Below, piece after piece: positions 53,561 to 63,014 of a stretch of 64,000 nucleotides of DNA. The notes below the pieces were generated by a model. It had not been told where the DNA came from, did no database searches, and was given only the letters and a program-made list of their open reading frames with translations. Numbering within the stretch: the first letter of the stretch is position 1; each line of letters opens with the position of its first letter. Source of the stretch: Leadbettera azotonutricia ZAS-9 (lineage in GTDB: Bacteria; Spirochaetota; Spirochaetia; Treponematales; Breznakiellaceae); assembly GCF_000214355.1 (NCBI RefSeq), contig NC_015577.1:868001-932000 (forward strand), read 5' to 3'. Both the position numbers and the translations under genes were made by a program.

Positions 53561-54631
53561 ATGAAGTCTTTTAAAGTTTTGTTTTGCCTTTTGTTTCTGT
53601 TTGGTGTTTTGAATCTCTATGCCGCACCGAGACAGGAGGCCCCGGTTTCTGCGCCCGCAACGCGGCTTTTTACCGACTCTGCAGGACGAACTGTAAAGCT
53701 GCCCCAGAATATCAGGCGCATTGTTCCGTCCGGTGCTTTGGCCCTGATGTTTCTGCAAGCCATCGCCCCTGATATGATCTGCGCCATACCCTCGGCCTTT
53801 ACCGCTGAACAGGGAGAGTTCATTCCGCAATCTCTGCAGAAGCTTCCTATAGTAGGGCAGTTTTACGGTGCAGCCAATCTCAATCCCGAGGAGATTGCCG
53901 CCATTGGTCCCGATATTATCATTGATGTGGGTGAACCTAAAGATACCATTGCCCAGGACATGGATAGTATTTCTGCTTCCATAGCCATACCAACAGTACA
54001 CATTACCGCCACCCTCGAGAGTACCCCTGAAGCCTTCCGTATGCTGGGTGTCCTTCTGGATAGGCAGGCCCAGGGAAACGCTCTGGCTGATTTTAGTCAG
54101 CGTACTCTGGATTCAGCGCAGGGGATTATGAACCGGGTGGGGAATAATAAAAAGGCAGTGCTTTACTGTCTTGGCAAGGGCGGAACCAATGTACTGGCCG
54201 CAGGATCTTTCCATGCGGAAATACTGGACTGGATGACCAATAATCAGGCGAAGGTTGATAACCCTGCATCCAGGGGCAGCGGCAACGAAACAGACCTGGA
54301 ACAGATCAGCCTGTGGAATCCTGAAATTATCCTTTTCGGCGCCGACAGCGTTTATGCACAGGCGGCTTCTGATCCTGCCTGGAAACAACTCCGGGCTATT
54401 AAGAATGGCGCTTACTATGAAGTTCCCCAGGGGCCCTATAACTGGATGGGGTCGCCCCCTTCGATAAACCGTTATTTGGGAATGCTTTGGCTGGGAACCA
54501 TCCTGTACCCTGAATATGTACAGTACGATCTCTATACTGAAGCTGCGGAATATTACAAGCTATTCTATGGGTATACCCTTTCACAGGAGCGCTTTAACAG
54601 GATTATGGTTAACAGTATTCATGGTAAATAG
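53561..54631 (+). CDS. BtuF/FepB-type periplasmic binding protein
   Basis: The 356-residue protein has a signal peptide (MKSFKVLFCLLFLFGVLNLYA) and the two-lobed class III fold of cobalamin and siderophore binders (LFTDSAGRTVKLPQNIRRIV, LNPEEIAAIGPDIIID, DLEQISLWNPEIILFG). GGAG lies 7 bases before the ATG. It should deliver the ligand brought in by the receptor to the permease. The sequence alone does not separate cobalamin from iron or other metal chelates. Confidence 0.9.
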   Translation: MKSFKVLFCLLFLFGVLNLYAAPRQEAPVSAPATRLFTDSAGRTVKLPQNIRRIVPSGALALMFLQAIAPDMICAIPSAFTAEQGEFIPQSLQKLPIVGQFYGAANLNPEEIAAIGPDIIIDVGEPKDTIAQDMDSISASIAIPTVHITATLESTPEAFRMLGVLLDRQAQGNALADFSQRTLDSAQGIMNRVGNNKKAVLYCLGKGGTNVLAAGSFHAEILDWMTNNQAKVDNPASRGSGNETDLEQISLWNPEIILFGADSVYAQAASDPAWKQLRAIKNGAYYEVPQGPYNWMGSPPSINRYLGMLWLGTILYPEYVQYDLYTEAAEYYKLFYGYTLSQERFNRIMVNSIHGK

Positions 54632-55622
54632 AAAAATTGCCCCATCATCACTAATACTGCTACTGGCAATTTTATTGGCCATAGCAGTGATACTCTCTCT
54701 GTCCATGGGGCGTTATCCTATTCCGGTAAAATCCTTGTTGCTGCGGATATTCGGGGGCCGGTTTGAATCGGCCCAGATGGAGGCCATCTTTTTCACTGTC
54801 CGGCTTCCCCGGATCATTCTGGCCTGCCTTGTGGGTTGTTCTCTGGCAGCGGCAGGTGCAAGTTTTCAGGGAGTGTTTCAGAATCCCCTGGCGGCTCCTG
54901 ATATACTGGGGGCATCCAGCGGGGCTGCGACAGGCGCTGCGGCGGCTATACTGCTCAGGCTGCCCCGGCCTCTTATCACCCTGTCCGCCTTTTGTTCCAG
55001 CCTGGTTTGCATAGCCCTAGTGATGTTTATCGGAAACAATGCCAAAGGGAAAAAAGTAGTCGGCCTCATTCTGGCGGGGATGATGGTATCTTCTCTTTGC
55101 AGCGCGGGTATTTCCTTTATGAAGCTCATAGCAGATCCGAATAATGTACTCCCGGAAATCACCTACTGGCTTATGGGGTCTCTGGCAAAAACCAGGATGA
55201 CGGATGTTAACTTTGTCCTGGTACCCATACTCATTGGCCTTATTCCTCTTCTTATTTTCCGTTGGAGGATCAACCTCCTTACCCTGAGCGAAGAAGAAGC
55301 TCAATCCATGGGGGTTCATGTCAAACGCACAAGAACTTGTGTGATCCTTGGGGCAACCCTCATCACTGCGGCTTCGGTTTCGGTGAGCGGCATTATAGGA
55401 TGGGCAGGACTGGTGATTCCCCACCTGACCCGGCGCATGACAGGCAACGATTACCGGATTCTCATGCCGGCTTCCATGCTTCTGGGAGCGCTTTTCCTTC
55501 TTTTAATTGATGATTTTTCCCGTAATTTTTTTGCTACTGAAATTCCCCTGGGCATACTCACCGCTCTTATCGGAGCGCCTTTCTTCCTTTGGCTCCTTAC
55601 CAGAAAAGGGGATCTCTGGTGA
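54621..55622 (+). CDS. BtuC/FecCD-type ABC transporter permease
   Basis: The 333-residue protein has about ten membrane helices of the FecCD/BtuC family (FFTVRLPRIILACLVGCSLAAAGASFQGVFQNPLAAPDILG and HLTRRMTGND are diagnostic in part). ATG 54621 overlaps the binding-protein stop by 11 bases; a longer frame starting at 54516 is ignored. The stop overlaps the GTG of the ATPase gene. It forms the channel of the importer. Confidence 0.92.
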   Translation: MVNRKIAPSSLILLLAILLAIAVILSLSMGRYPIPVKSLLLRIFGGRFESAQMEAIFFTVRLPRIILACLVGCSLAAAGASFQGVFQNPLAAPDILGASSGAATGAAAAILLRLPRPLITLSAFCSSLVCIALVMFIGNNAKGKKVVGLILAGMMVSSLCSAGISFMKLIADPNNVLPEITYWLMGSLAKTRMTDVNFVLVPILIGLIPLLIFRWRINLLTLSEEEAQSMGVHVKRTRTCVILGATLITAASVSVSGIIGWAGLVIPHLTRRMTGNDYRILMPASMLLGALFLLLIDDFSRNFFATEIPLGILTALIGAPFFLWLLTRKGDLW

Positions 55623-56407
55623 ACAGTAAAAAACTGGAAGTACAAAACCTCAGCTTTGCCTACGGTCCCCGTACTATTTTAAGGGACTTAAATTTTTATG
55701 TCGGGAAGGGAGAACTCATGGCCATGCTGGGCCCCAATGGCGCCGGCAAGAGTACCTTGTTCCGCTGCATCATGGGATTTGAAAAAAACTTTGAAGGCCA
55801 GGTACTTCTATCCGGGGAAAATATCCGCGGCAAAAGTCCCGAAGCCCTGGCAAAAAATATCGCCTATGTGCCCCAGTCCCATCATCCGGGTTTTAATTAT
55901 TCTGCATTTGATATGACCCTTATGGGAACTGCCGCCATGGAAAAAGAATGGGTCCAGCCCGGAAAGAAGCAGACAAAAGCCGCCGCCGATGCTCTGAAAC
56001 AACTGGGCATTTATGAATTCAGGGACAGGGGCTTCCGTCTTTTAAGCGGCGGTGAACAGCAGTTGGTGCTGATCGCCAGGGCTCTGGCTCAACAGGCGGA
56101 AATTCTTATCATGGATGAACCCACCGCCAACCTTGATTACGGCAACCAGTTCAGGGTTCTCTTTAAAATCCAGGAACTCTGCCGTCAGGGTTACAGCATC
56201 ATGTATAGTACCCACAATCCGAACCATGCTTTTATGTTTGCCCATAAGGCCCTGGTGCTTCATGAATCCCGGATTGCCGCTCTGGGAACGCCTGAGGAAG
56301 TCCTGACAGAAGAATTAATCCATAGGCTCTATGGGGTTCCGGTTCTGATACACCGGGACAGCCTGGGCAATTTAAGCTGCAGCCCCTGTAACAATTCCGG
56401 TTTATAG
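55619..56407 (+). CDS. BtuD/FecE-type ABC transporter ATP-binding protein
   Basis: The 262-residue ATPase has Walker A GPNGAGKST, the Q-loop region YVPQSHH, signature LSGGEQQLV, Walker B ILIMDEPTANLD and the switch histidine in YSTHNPNHA. A GTG start at 55619 (AGGGG 8 bases upstream) overlaps the permease stop. It completes the importer. A cysteine pair near the C-terminus (SCSPCN) is not a family feature. Confidence 0.93.
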   Translation: MNSKKLEVQNLSFAYGPRTILRDLNFYVGKGELMAMLGPNGAGKSTLFRCIMGFEKNFEGQVLLSGENIRGKSPEALAKNIAYVPQSHHPGFNYSAFDMTLMGTAAMEKEWVQPGKKQTKAAADALKQLGIYEFRDRGFRLLSGGEQQLVLIARALAQQAEILIMDEPTANLDYGNQFRVLFKIQELCRQGYSIMYSTHNPNHAFMFAHKALVLHESRIAALGTPEEVLTEELIHRLYGVPVLIHRDSLGNLSCSPCNNSGL

Positions 56408-56447
56408 ATATAGTGACTGTATAAGGCCATAGCGCAGGAGGGGAATC

Positions 56448-57647
56448 ATCAGCAATCGTCTTTTCATTCCGGTGCTGTTTTTTTATATCCTCATTTTCAG
56501 CTTCCCCGCTTTTAGCCAGGATGCGGGCGTTTTTCTTTCGGCATTGGAAACCGGCCCCTATACTCTGGTGAAACGTTCCGACTGGTCCCGCTATGATAAC
56601 GGGAAGTACAAAGGCCATGTGTATCGGGAAGTCCGGGCCTCCATTGCCCCTTCGCCGGGGCCGCAGGATCAGGGGTTTTTGTATCAGGGCAATTTTTTGG
56701 TTTTGGAAGAAACCCTCAGAGACCTTAGGCAAAGCGCCCAGGCAGTAGACGCCGTCATCCCTGTGAGCTTCCGGGTTTACAGTGATGGAAGCCTTCAAAT
56801 AGATGATGATCGAGGCTTCCCCCATCTGAGGGGTTTCCCTGCCTTTCCAAAGGAAAAGCTCATCCCCAGCGACAAATGGACTGCTCCCGGCAGCCGCGCT
56901 CTTGATCCCTTAAATCAGGGGCAGCCCGCCCTCATCCCCTTTATCGCCGAATATCAATACCTGGGGACAGAGCTTTACAAGGATGTTCCGGTATACCGCA
57001 TAGCCGCCAAATATGCCCTCCGCTACCAGGGGCCCTCTGAAAATGATGAAGAAAATTTCCGGCCACCGGACTTCAAAGTCCAGGGAACCCATTTGGTTGA
57101 CATCCTTCTCCGCGTCTCCGACGGTCTCCTCATGATGATGCGCGACAACCTGGATGAAACCTACACCTGGCCCGGCGGCGTTAGCATCCGCTTTCGGGGC
57201 TTTACCCTCACCTTCGGCCAAAGCAAGATCCCCTTTAACCCCGAGCCGGCAATTGCGTTCCTCAAGACAGAACGAAAAGATATTGAAGTAAACACCGTTC
57301 CCGAGGGCATACGCCTCACCATCAAGGACATACGCTTTGCCCCCGATTCCGACGCCTTCCTGCCCGAGGAACAGCCCCGTTTGGATAGTATCGCCCAAAC
57401 CCTAAAGCAAATCCCGGATCGCACAATTCTGGTGGAAGGCCACACTGCCGCCGTAGGCCGCCCTGACGGCGAACTGGAGCTTTCGGTTCAGCGGGCCCAG
57501 CGCATGGTGGAGGAGCTAACCCGCCGCGGCCTTGGTGCGGATCGTTTTATCTACAAAGGCTGGGGCGGCGCAAAACCCCTGGGCGACAACGCCACCAACG
57601 AAGGCCGCCGCCTGAACCGCCGGGTGGAGATCACTATTTTGGAATGA
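56448..57647 (+). CDS. OmpA-family envelope protein (possible non-AUG AUC start)
   Basis: The C-terminal ~110 residues are an OmpA peptidoglycan-binding domain (IRFAPDSDAFLPEEQPRLDSIA, VEGHTAAVGRPDGELELSVQRAQ, GGAKPLGDNATNEGRRLNRRVEI). The middle region is beta-rich and not recognised. A strong GGAGG (56437-56441) stands 6 bases before ATC 56448, and reading from there gives the signal peptide SNRLFIPVLFFYILIFSFPAFSQ with a basic residue. No ATG, GTG or TTG fits that site. GTG 56472 would remove the basic part of the signal. An AUC start or a point mutation is therefore possible. Confidence 0.78.
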   Translation: MSNRLFIPVLFFYILIFSFPAFSQDAGVFLSALETGPYTLVKRSDWSRYDNGKYKGHVYREVRASIAPSPGPQDQGFLYQGNFLVLEETLRDLRQSAQAVDAVIPVSFRVYSDGSLQIDDDRGFPHLRGFPAFPKEKLIPSDKWTAPGSRALDPLNQGQPALIPFIAEYQYLGTELYKDVPVYRIAAKYALRYQGPSENDEENFRPPDFKVQGTHLVDILLRVSDGLLMMMRDNLDETYTWPGGVSIRFRGFTLTFGQSKIPFNPEPAIAFLKTERKDIEVNTVPEGIRLTIKDIRFAPDSDAFLPEEQPRLDSIAQTLKQIPDRTILVEGHTAAVGRPDGELELSVQRAQRMVEELTRRGLGADRFIYKGWGGAKPLGDNATNEGRRLNRRVEITILE

Positions 57648-57682
57648 ATAGGGTAAAACTTTTAGAATTAATAATCACAGTG

Positions 57683-57712
57683 CCATACCCTGTCACACAG
57701 GGTATGGTGTTT
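57683..57712. terminator. Bidirectional terminator between the OmpA-like and ferritin genes
   Basis: CCATACCCTG (57683-57692) pairs with CAGGGTATGG (57698-57707) around a 5-base loop, followed by TGTTTT. It lies between two convergent genes. Confidence 0.85.
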
Positions 57713-57722
57713 TAGCGAAATT

Positions 57723-58247
57723 CTATGCCGTAGCCCCGGCCCCTGCAAAGGGATCAACAAAGGTCCGGGTCGCAAGCTCCGAATCCAGGTGAAATATAAG
57801 CACGGGATTGCTGCCCATGAGCTTTATCTTGGCAAGAATTTCATCGACATTTTTTTCTTCTTCAACCTGCTCATTGACATACCACATGATAAAATTATAG
57901 GTAGCATGATCCTTTTCACCCGCCGCAAGGGAGGCAATATTGTTTATGCTGGCCGTCACGCCCTGTTCGTGGGACAGAACCTTTTCAAAAAGTTCTGTAA
58001 TGTCCCGCCATGTGGAGGGCGGAGCCTTCACTTCCGGCAAAACAGGGGAGGCGCCGCGCTCAAGGATATGCTGGTATATGTGAACGGCATGGGCCCTTTC
58101 TTCCTGGGCCTGCACATACAGCCAGTTTGCGATTCCTTTGTACCCCGCCCTGTCCGCATAAGCCGACATACCCAGATAGAGATACGCCGAATAAAATTCT
58201 CCGTTTAATTGACTGCTTAACGCCTTTACCAAGGGTTCACTTAACAT
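57723..58247 (-). CDS. Ferritin
   Basis: The 174-residue four-helix protein stores iron. Ferroxidase-site residues are visible in LNGEFYSAYLYLGM, VQAQEERAHAVHIYQHI and VNEQVEEEKNVDEI. It is like bacterial Ftn rather than haem-binding bacterioferritin, as no Met ligand context was seen. Length is normal. It lies downstream of groL but after two terminators, so it has its own promoter. Iron storage would support the iron-rich nitrogenase-like proteins, a general remark only. Confidence 0.95.
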   Translation of the reverse strand: MLSEPLVKALSSQLNGEFYSAYLYLGMSAYADRAGYKGIANWLYVQAQEERAHAVHIYQHILERGASPVLPEVKAPPSTWRDITELFEKVLSHEQGVTASINNIASLAAGEKDHATYNFIMWYVNEQVEEEKNVDEILAKIKLMGSNPVLIFHLDSELATRTFVDPFAGAGATA

Positions 58248-58337
58248 TTTTTGCCTCCACCATCCGCATTTTGCTTTTATTGATTATTAGGCATACCGTT
58301 GCAAAAGTCAATGTGCGCTGCGGGGAAATCCATAAAC

Positions 58338-58370
58338 CAAAAAAAGGCCGCCCCTTTTCGGAGCAGCCTT
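58338..58370 (-). terminator. Second terminator downstream of groL
   Basis: On the minus strand AAGGCTGCTCC pairs with GGGGCGGCCTT around GAAAA, followed by seven T. It lies 40 bases past the first groL terminator. Confidence 0.75.
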
Positions 58371-58390
58371 CCTATACTCTACGCTAAACT

Positions 58391-58412
58391 AAAAAATCGC
58401 TTGCGATTTTTT
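58391..58412 (-). terminator. First terminator of groL, overlapping the stop codon
   Basis: AAAAAATCGC and GCGATTTTTT form a 10-bp stem with a two-base loop. On the minus strand it ends in a T-run. The hairpin begins within the groL stop codon. Confidence 0.75.
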
Positions 58413-60057
58413 AGTAATCCATGCCGCCCATACCACCCATGCCGCCGCCGGGGGGCATGGAGGGCGCTTCCTTCTTCTCGGGAATGTCCGTGATGGCACA
58501 TTCGGTGGTGAGGAGGAGGCTTGCAATGGAGGCTGCGTTCTGCAGGGCAGAGCGGGTTACTTTGGCGGGGTCGATGATGCCGGCCTTTACCATGTCTACC
58601 CATTCCATCTTGGCAGCGTCGAAGCCGATGCCTTTCTTTTCGGTCTTGGCCCGTTCCGCAATGACCGCGCCGTCAACACCGGCGTTTTCGGCTATCTGGC
58701 GGATGGGTTCTTCCAGGGCACGCTTCACAATTTTGAAGCCGACTTTTTCGTCGTCTGTAAGGCCGGAAACATCGGCCTTGTCCAGGGCAATGGCGGCCTG
58801 AATCAGGGCGAGTTCGCCGCCGGGGACTATGCCTTCGTCGATGGCTGCGCGGGTGGCGCTCAGGGCGTCTTCGACGCGGTGCTTCTTCTCTTTGAGTTCC
58901 ACTTCGGTAGCGGCGCCGACGTTGATGACGGCCACGCCGCCTGCGAGTTTGGCGAGGCGCTCCTGGAGCTTCTCGCGGTCATAGTCGGAGCTGGTGTCTT
59001 CAATCTGGGCCTTGATCTGGGCGATGCGGTCCTGGATGTCCTTAGCCTTGCCTGCGCCGTTGATGATGGTGGTGTTGTCTTTGTCGATCTTTACGGTCTT
59101 GGCCTTGCCGAGCTGGGAAATGTCGGTGTTTTCGAGCTTGATGCCCAGTTCTTCGGTAACGACTTCGCCGCCTGTCAGGATGGCGATATCTTCGAGCATG
59201 GCCTTGCGCCTGTCGCCGAAACCGGGAGCCTTGACCGCCACGGTCTTGAGGGTGCCCCGGAGGCTGTTCAGAACCAGGGTTGAAAGGGCCTCGCCGTCAA
59301 CATCTTCAGCGATGATGAGGAGGGGCTTGCCTGACTGGGCAACTTTTTCCAGCAGGGGCAGCATGTCCTTCATTGAAGAAACTTTCTTGTCGTGGATGAG
59401 GATGTAGACATCTTCGTACACGGTGCTCATGGTGTCCCGGTCGGTTACGAAGTAGGCGGAAATGTAGCCGCGGTCAAACTGCATGCCTTCCACAAACTCG
59501 ATGGTGGTGTCCATGGTTTTGGACTCTTCAACAGTGATGACCCCGTCTTTCCCGACCTTGTCCATGGCCTCGGCAATGGTGTTGCCGATTTCTGCATCGT
59601 TGTTGGCGGAAACCGAGGCAACGTGGGAAATTTCTTCCTTGTCCTTGATCTCCTTGGCGTTCTTTTTGATTTCTGCGACCGCGATTTCCACGGCCTTGTC
59701 GATGCCCCGCTTCAGTTCGATGGGGGTCATGCCTGCGGCTACCGACTTGAGGCCTTCCTTAACCAGGGAGTAGGCAAGTACGGTCGCGGTGGTGGTGCCG
59801 TCGCCGGCCACGTCGTTGGTCTTGGTGGCCACTTCTTTGAGAAGCTGGGCGCCCATGTTTTCGTAGGGGTCGGCCAGTTCCACTTCTTTGGCAACCGAAA
59901 CGCCGTCTTTGGTCACCGTGGGGGCGCCGAATTTCTTGTCCAGAAGGACATTCCGGCCCTTGGGACCCAGGGTTACTTTGACAGCCCTGGAGATTTGCTC
60001 CACACCCGCCAGCAGCTTGCGGCGGCCTTCTTCGTTGAACAGTAACTGTTTCGCCAT
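58411..60057 (-). CDS. groL: 60-kDa chaperonin GroEL
   Basis: The 548-residue subunit of the 14-mer folding chamber is recognised throughout: [22 protein letters not shown], the nucleotide motif [13 protein letters not shown], and the [11 protein letters not shown] tail. ATG 60057 follows AGGAGAAGAGAATT; the frame is open to 60174 without a better start. groES is not adjacent, which occurs in spirochaetes. No CIRCE (HrcA) inverted repeat was found in the leader. Confidence 0.97.
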   Translation of the reverse strand: MAKQLLFNEEGRRKLLAGVEQISRAVKVTLGPKGRNVLLDKKFGAPTVTKDGVSVAKEVELADPYENMGAQLLKEVATKTNDVAGDGTTTATVLAYSLVKEGLKSVAAGMTPIELKRGIDKAVEIAVAEIKKNAKEIKDKEEISHVASVSANNDAEIGNTIAEAMDKVGKDGVITVEESKTMDTTIEFVEGMQFDRGYISAYFVTDRDTMSTVYEDVYILIHDKKVSSMKDMLPLLEKVAQSGKPLLIIAEDVDGEALSTLVLNSLRGTLKTVAVKAPGFGDRRKAMLEDIAILTGGEVVTEELGIKLENTDISQLGKAKTVKIDKDNTTIINGAGKAKDIQDRIAQIKAQIEDTSSDYDREKLQERLAKLAGGVAVINVGAATEVELKEKKHRVEDALSATRAAIDEGIVPGGELALIQAAIALDKADVSGLTDDEKVGFKIVKRALEEPIRQIAENAGVDGAVIAERAKTEKKGIGFDAAKMEWVDMVKAGIIDPAKVTRSALQNAASIASLLLTTECAITDIPEKKEAPSMPPGGGMGGMGGMDY

Positions 60058-60079
60058 AATTCTCTTCTCCTCTTTAACA

Positions 60080-60108
60080 CCGGTTTTTTGATTGATGTTT
60101 TTAACCGG
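60080..60108. other. Inverted repeat in the groL leader
   Basis: CCGGTT (60080-60085) and AACCGG (60103-60108) flank 17 bases, about 25 bases before the groL start. The wider intergenic space 60058-60325 holds TTGCCG and TATTTT as a possible minus-strand promoter, and no gene. Confidence 0.4.
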
Positions 60109-60325
60109 TATAATATGAAATTGATTAGATTCCGGAAACCATACGGTTTCAAGCCAAGGGTTTATTAGTCCCAAGGCTCACCTATAAAATACTAAATTTG
60201 AAGCCTGAACGGCAATAGGAAAATGATGTTTTTTTCACCTTTCTTCACTGTTTTGCCCTGTATTTGACTTTTTCCTGAAATTAGGGCATGATAGGGCTGT
60301 TCACGGCTATGCCGAAGGGGGTCTT

Positions 60326-61324
60326 ATGGATAAATTGCGTATGGGTGTACTGGGCTGCTCGGGCCACTATTCTCTCCGGGTATCAACTCCGCTTAAATCT
60401 TCTCTATTGATAGAGCCTTATGCGGTCGCTTCCAGGGACGCTGCCAAGGCCAAAAAATACGCCAAAACCTGGGGGTTTGAGAAATCCTACGGTTCTTACG
60501 AGGATCTCCTCTCTGATCCCAATGTGGATTTTGTCTACATTCCCCTGCCGAACCACCTTCATCTTCAATATATAAAGAAAGCTGCCGATGCGGGAAAGGC
60601 CATACTCTGCGAAAAGCCCCTTTGCCTCAACGCAAAAGAGGCTGCCCAGGCCGCCTCTTACTGTCAAAAGAAGAAAGTCCCTCTCATGGAAGCCTTTATG
60701 TATCGTTTCCACCCCCAATGGATCAGGGCCTATGAGATTGCCCGCTCAGGGGAGCTGGGAGAAGTCATGGGGACCGGGGGTGTTTTCTCCTACGACAACA
60801 AGGATCCTTCCAATATAAGGAACATTGCCTCTGCCGGGGGTGGGGCCTTGCTGGACATAGGCTGCTACACGGTCTCCTCTGCCCGCTATCTCATGGGGGC
60901 TGAACCTAAAAAGGTCGTTGCCAATGCACTGCGGGATTCCGCCTTCAAAACCGACACCTATGTTTCGGCAATCCTCGACTTTGGGAACGGCAAGTCATCA
61001 ACCTTTACCATTGGAACCCAGATCTTCCCCTACCAGAGGGTCACCGCCTATGGAACAGGGGGCGATCTGTCCATAGATGTTCCCTTCAATATGTACGGCG
61101 ATGTACCCGGGGTGGTAACAGTTTCCCAGGGGGTGGGTACCAGGGTGATACAGACCGAAATAGCCGACCAGTATCTTCTTGAATTTGACTCTTTTGCCCA
61201 GGCCCTCATCGAAAAGACCGAGGTTCCTACTCCAATCCAGGATGCCATCAACAATATGGCGGTTATTGATGCTCTTTTTGCTTCGGCCTCTTCCGGCAAA
61301 TGGGAAGCGGTGGCAAAGCTCTAG
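60326..61324 (+). CDS. Gfo/Idh/MocA-family NAD(P)-dependent oxidoreductase
   Basis: The 332-residue protein has the N-terminal Rossmann fold (MGVLGCSGHYS, then YAVASRDAAKAKKYA), the family motif ILCEKPLCLNAKEA with the catalytic Lys, and a C-terminal alpha/beta dimerisation domain (GGGALLDIGCYTVSSARYL). Members oxidise or reduce sugars, cyclitols and related compounds; the substrate here is unknown. It starts after GGGGGTCTT and is followed 5 bases later by rnhA. Confidence 0.93.
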   Translation: MDKLRMGVLGCSGHYSLRVSTPLKSSLLIEPYAVASRDAAKAKKYAKTWGFEKSYGSYEDLLSDPNVDFVYIPLPNHLHLQYIKKAADAGKAILCEKPLCLNAKEAAQAASYCQKKKVPLMEAFMYRFHPQWIRAYEIARSGELGEVMGTGGVFSYDNKDPSNIRNIASAGGGALLDIGCYTVSSARYLMGAEPKKVVANALRDSAFKTDTYVSAILDFGNGKSSTFTIGTQIFPYQRVTAYGTGGDLSIDVPFNMYGDVPGVVTVSQGVGTRVIQTEIADQYLLEFDSFAQALIEKTEVPTPIQDAINNMAVIDALFASASSGKWEAVAKL

Positions 61325-61329
61325 GCTTT

Positions 61330-61788
61330 ATGGCGCTTACGATATACACCGATGGGGGCTGCTCCGGCAACCCCGGCCCTGGCGGTTGGGCTTTCGTCAT
61401 ACTGCAAGACACTTTCCAGGGCATAAATGTGCTGGCCGAGCGATCCGGGGCTGAAAAAAGCACCACCAACAACCGCATGGAGCTTATGGCTGCCATTGCC
61501 TCCCTGGAAACCCTCAAAACCCTTACGGACGCGCCCAGAAAGCTCACTCTTTGCACCGATTCACAGTATCTCCAAAAAGGGATGACCGAATGGCTCAAGG
61601 GCTGGAAAGCCAAGGGCTGGCGGACCTCCGACAAGCAGCCGGTCAGGAACCAGGATCTTTGGCAGAGGCTGGACAGCATTTCGGGCGAATTTTCCATTGC
61701 CTGGGTCTGGGTCAAAGGCCACGCGGGCAACACCTACAATGAACGCTGCGATGCCATGACCCAGGAAGCAATAGCCTCTATCGGCTAA
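61330..61788 (+). CDS. rnhA: Ribonuclease HI
   Basis: The 152-residue enzyme cuts RNA in RNA-DNA hybrids. The DEDD residues are visible: Asp in IYTDGGCSGNPGPGGWA, Glu in TNNRMELMAAI, Asp in LCTDSQYLQKG, and Asp in NERCDAMTQ. The basic protrusion is present (WLKGWKAKGWRTSDKQ). ATG 61330 is 5 bases after the oxidoreductase stop; an ATG-less longer frame is disregarded. Confidence 0.96.
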   Translation: MALTIYTDGGCSGNPGPGGWAFVILQDTFQGINVLAERSGAEKSTTNNRMELMAAIASLETLKTLTDAPRKLTLCTDSQYLQKGMTEWLKGWKAKGWRTSDKQPVRNQDLWQRLDSISGEFSIAWVWVKGHAGNTYNERCDAMTQEAIASIG

Positions 61789-61824
61789 ATTTCTTAAAAA
61801 ATTAGTGTAAATTTATTTCTCATC

Positions 61825-61853
61825 TTGTTGATTCTTCAAAAGTGTGATATATT
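61825..61853 (+). promoter_or_regulatory. Promoter of the lipoprotein-LysM pair
   Basis: TTGTTG (61825-61830), a 17-base spacer and TATATT (61848-61853) give a likely sigma-70 promoter 60 bases before the start codon. Confidence 0.6.
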
Positions 61854-61913
61854 AATCATCGGATAAATGATTGTATTTCGCGGAGATTTGCATATCATTT
61901 GAAGGAGATGCCT

Positions 61914-63014
61914 ATGAAGAGTAAGTATATACGTTATTTTGTGCTGGGTTTGTTGATTTTGACTGCGGCAGTGTCTTGCAAAAGCACGCAGCCTGCCACC
62001 GAAGCCCCTCCTCCTGATGAAGCCCTCGATCCTAATGATGGTCCTCCCGATCAAGCTGCCCTGAACGATCTCAATGCTGCAGTGGATAAAGCTGTTATTG
62101 CCCGCCAGCTGGTCATTGATTTCAACGGCCCTGCCTATTTCCCCCCGGATTGGAATGCTGCTGAATCCCTCTACAGCCAGGCTGAAAGCGGAAAATCCAC
62201 TGCCAACCTGCGTTCCACCAGGGATTCGACTGCCCGGTACAATGCCGCGGCCGGAGCTTACAGGGCTTTGGCTGACAAAACCATACCCCAATATGCCCAG
62301 GATCTGGAAAGCGATGTTGTCGGCATCAGGGATAAAGCCCTTGCCGCAGGCGCGAATTACCTTGCTCAGGATTATCTCTATGAAGCTGACAATAAAGCCG
62401 TTGAAGCCTATACAGCCTACCAGTCCAATGACTACTACAATGCCAGGGATACAGCCTTTGCTGCCCGGGATATGTACGAAGCCCTTGCCACAGGCGTGAA
62501 TGCCTACAAGGTAAGGCTCGAAATCGAAGACCGGGGTTTTGTACGTTATGATCCCAGCGCCATCGAAACCGCCGATTCCGTTGGTCTTTCCGCCATTGAT
62601 GATTACGATGCCGGAAACATTGCCAGCGCCAGGAGCAAGGCGGAAGACGCCCTTTCTCAATACAACAAGTCCTTGGCTAAGGGCAAAGAATCCTATGCTT
62701 CCGATACCGGGGCAGCGGCTGCCGCAGAACGCCAGCGATCCCTGGACCTCAAGGCCAATGTAGCGGTGCGTCAGGACTACGATGCTGCCAATGCGGTTTA
62801 TAACCGGGCAGTGACCTCCTTTAGGGGCAGGAATTACGATGATGCCGGCAATCTCTACAATCAATCGCGGATACTCTTCGAGGCGGTAACCACGTCCGCC
62901 AGGGAAAAACGCCGCATTGCCGAAGAAGCCCTCAGAGAAGCGGAGCTTAAAATGGTAGAAAGCGACGGGACAGCCCGCAACGCTGAAATAATTCTGGAAG
63001 GAGGCGCGCAATGA
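61914..63014 (+). CDS. Treponemal lipoprotein with repeated helical segments
   Basis: The 366-residue protein has a lipobox LTAAVSC at about residue 22 and a proline-rich stretch after it. The rest is Ala-rich helix with repeated 'YxxAxxAYxxx-DYYNARDxAxxA' segments, like TPR or helical-bundle lipoproteins found in treponemes. AAGGAG lies 6 bases before ATG 61914. It overlaps the LysM gene by 4 bases (ATGA). Both probably act in the periplasm on the cell wall; the precise role is unknown. Confidence 0.8.
   Translation: MKSKYIRYFVLGLLILTAAVSCKSTQPATEAPPPDEALDPNDGPPDQAALNDLNAAVDKAVIARQLVIDFNGPAYFPPDWNAAESLYSQAESGKSTANLRSTRDSTARYNAAAGAYRALADKTIPQYAQDLESDVVGIRDKALAAGANYLAQDYLYEADNKAVEAYTAYQSNDYYNARDTAFAARDMYEALATGVNAYKVRLEIEDRGFVRYDPSAIETADSVGLSAIDDYDAGNIASARSKAEDALSQYNKSLAKGKESYASDTGAAAAAERQRSLDLKANVAVRQDYDAANAVYNRAVTSFRGRNYDDAGNLYNQSRILFEAVTTSAREKRRIAEEALREAELKMVESDGTARNAEIILEGGAQ

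Noticed and set aside
60058-60325. CIRCE element before groL
   Set aside because: No TTAGCACTC-N9-GAGTGCTAA-like repeat is present; the CCGGTT/AACCGG repeat is too short and of different sequence.
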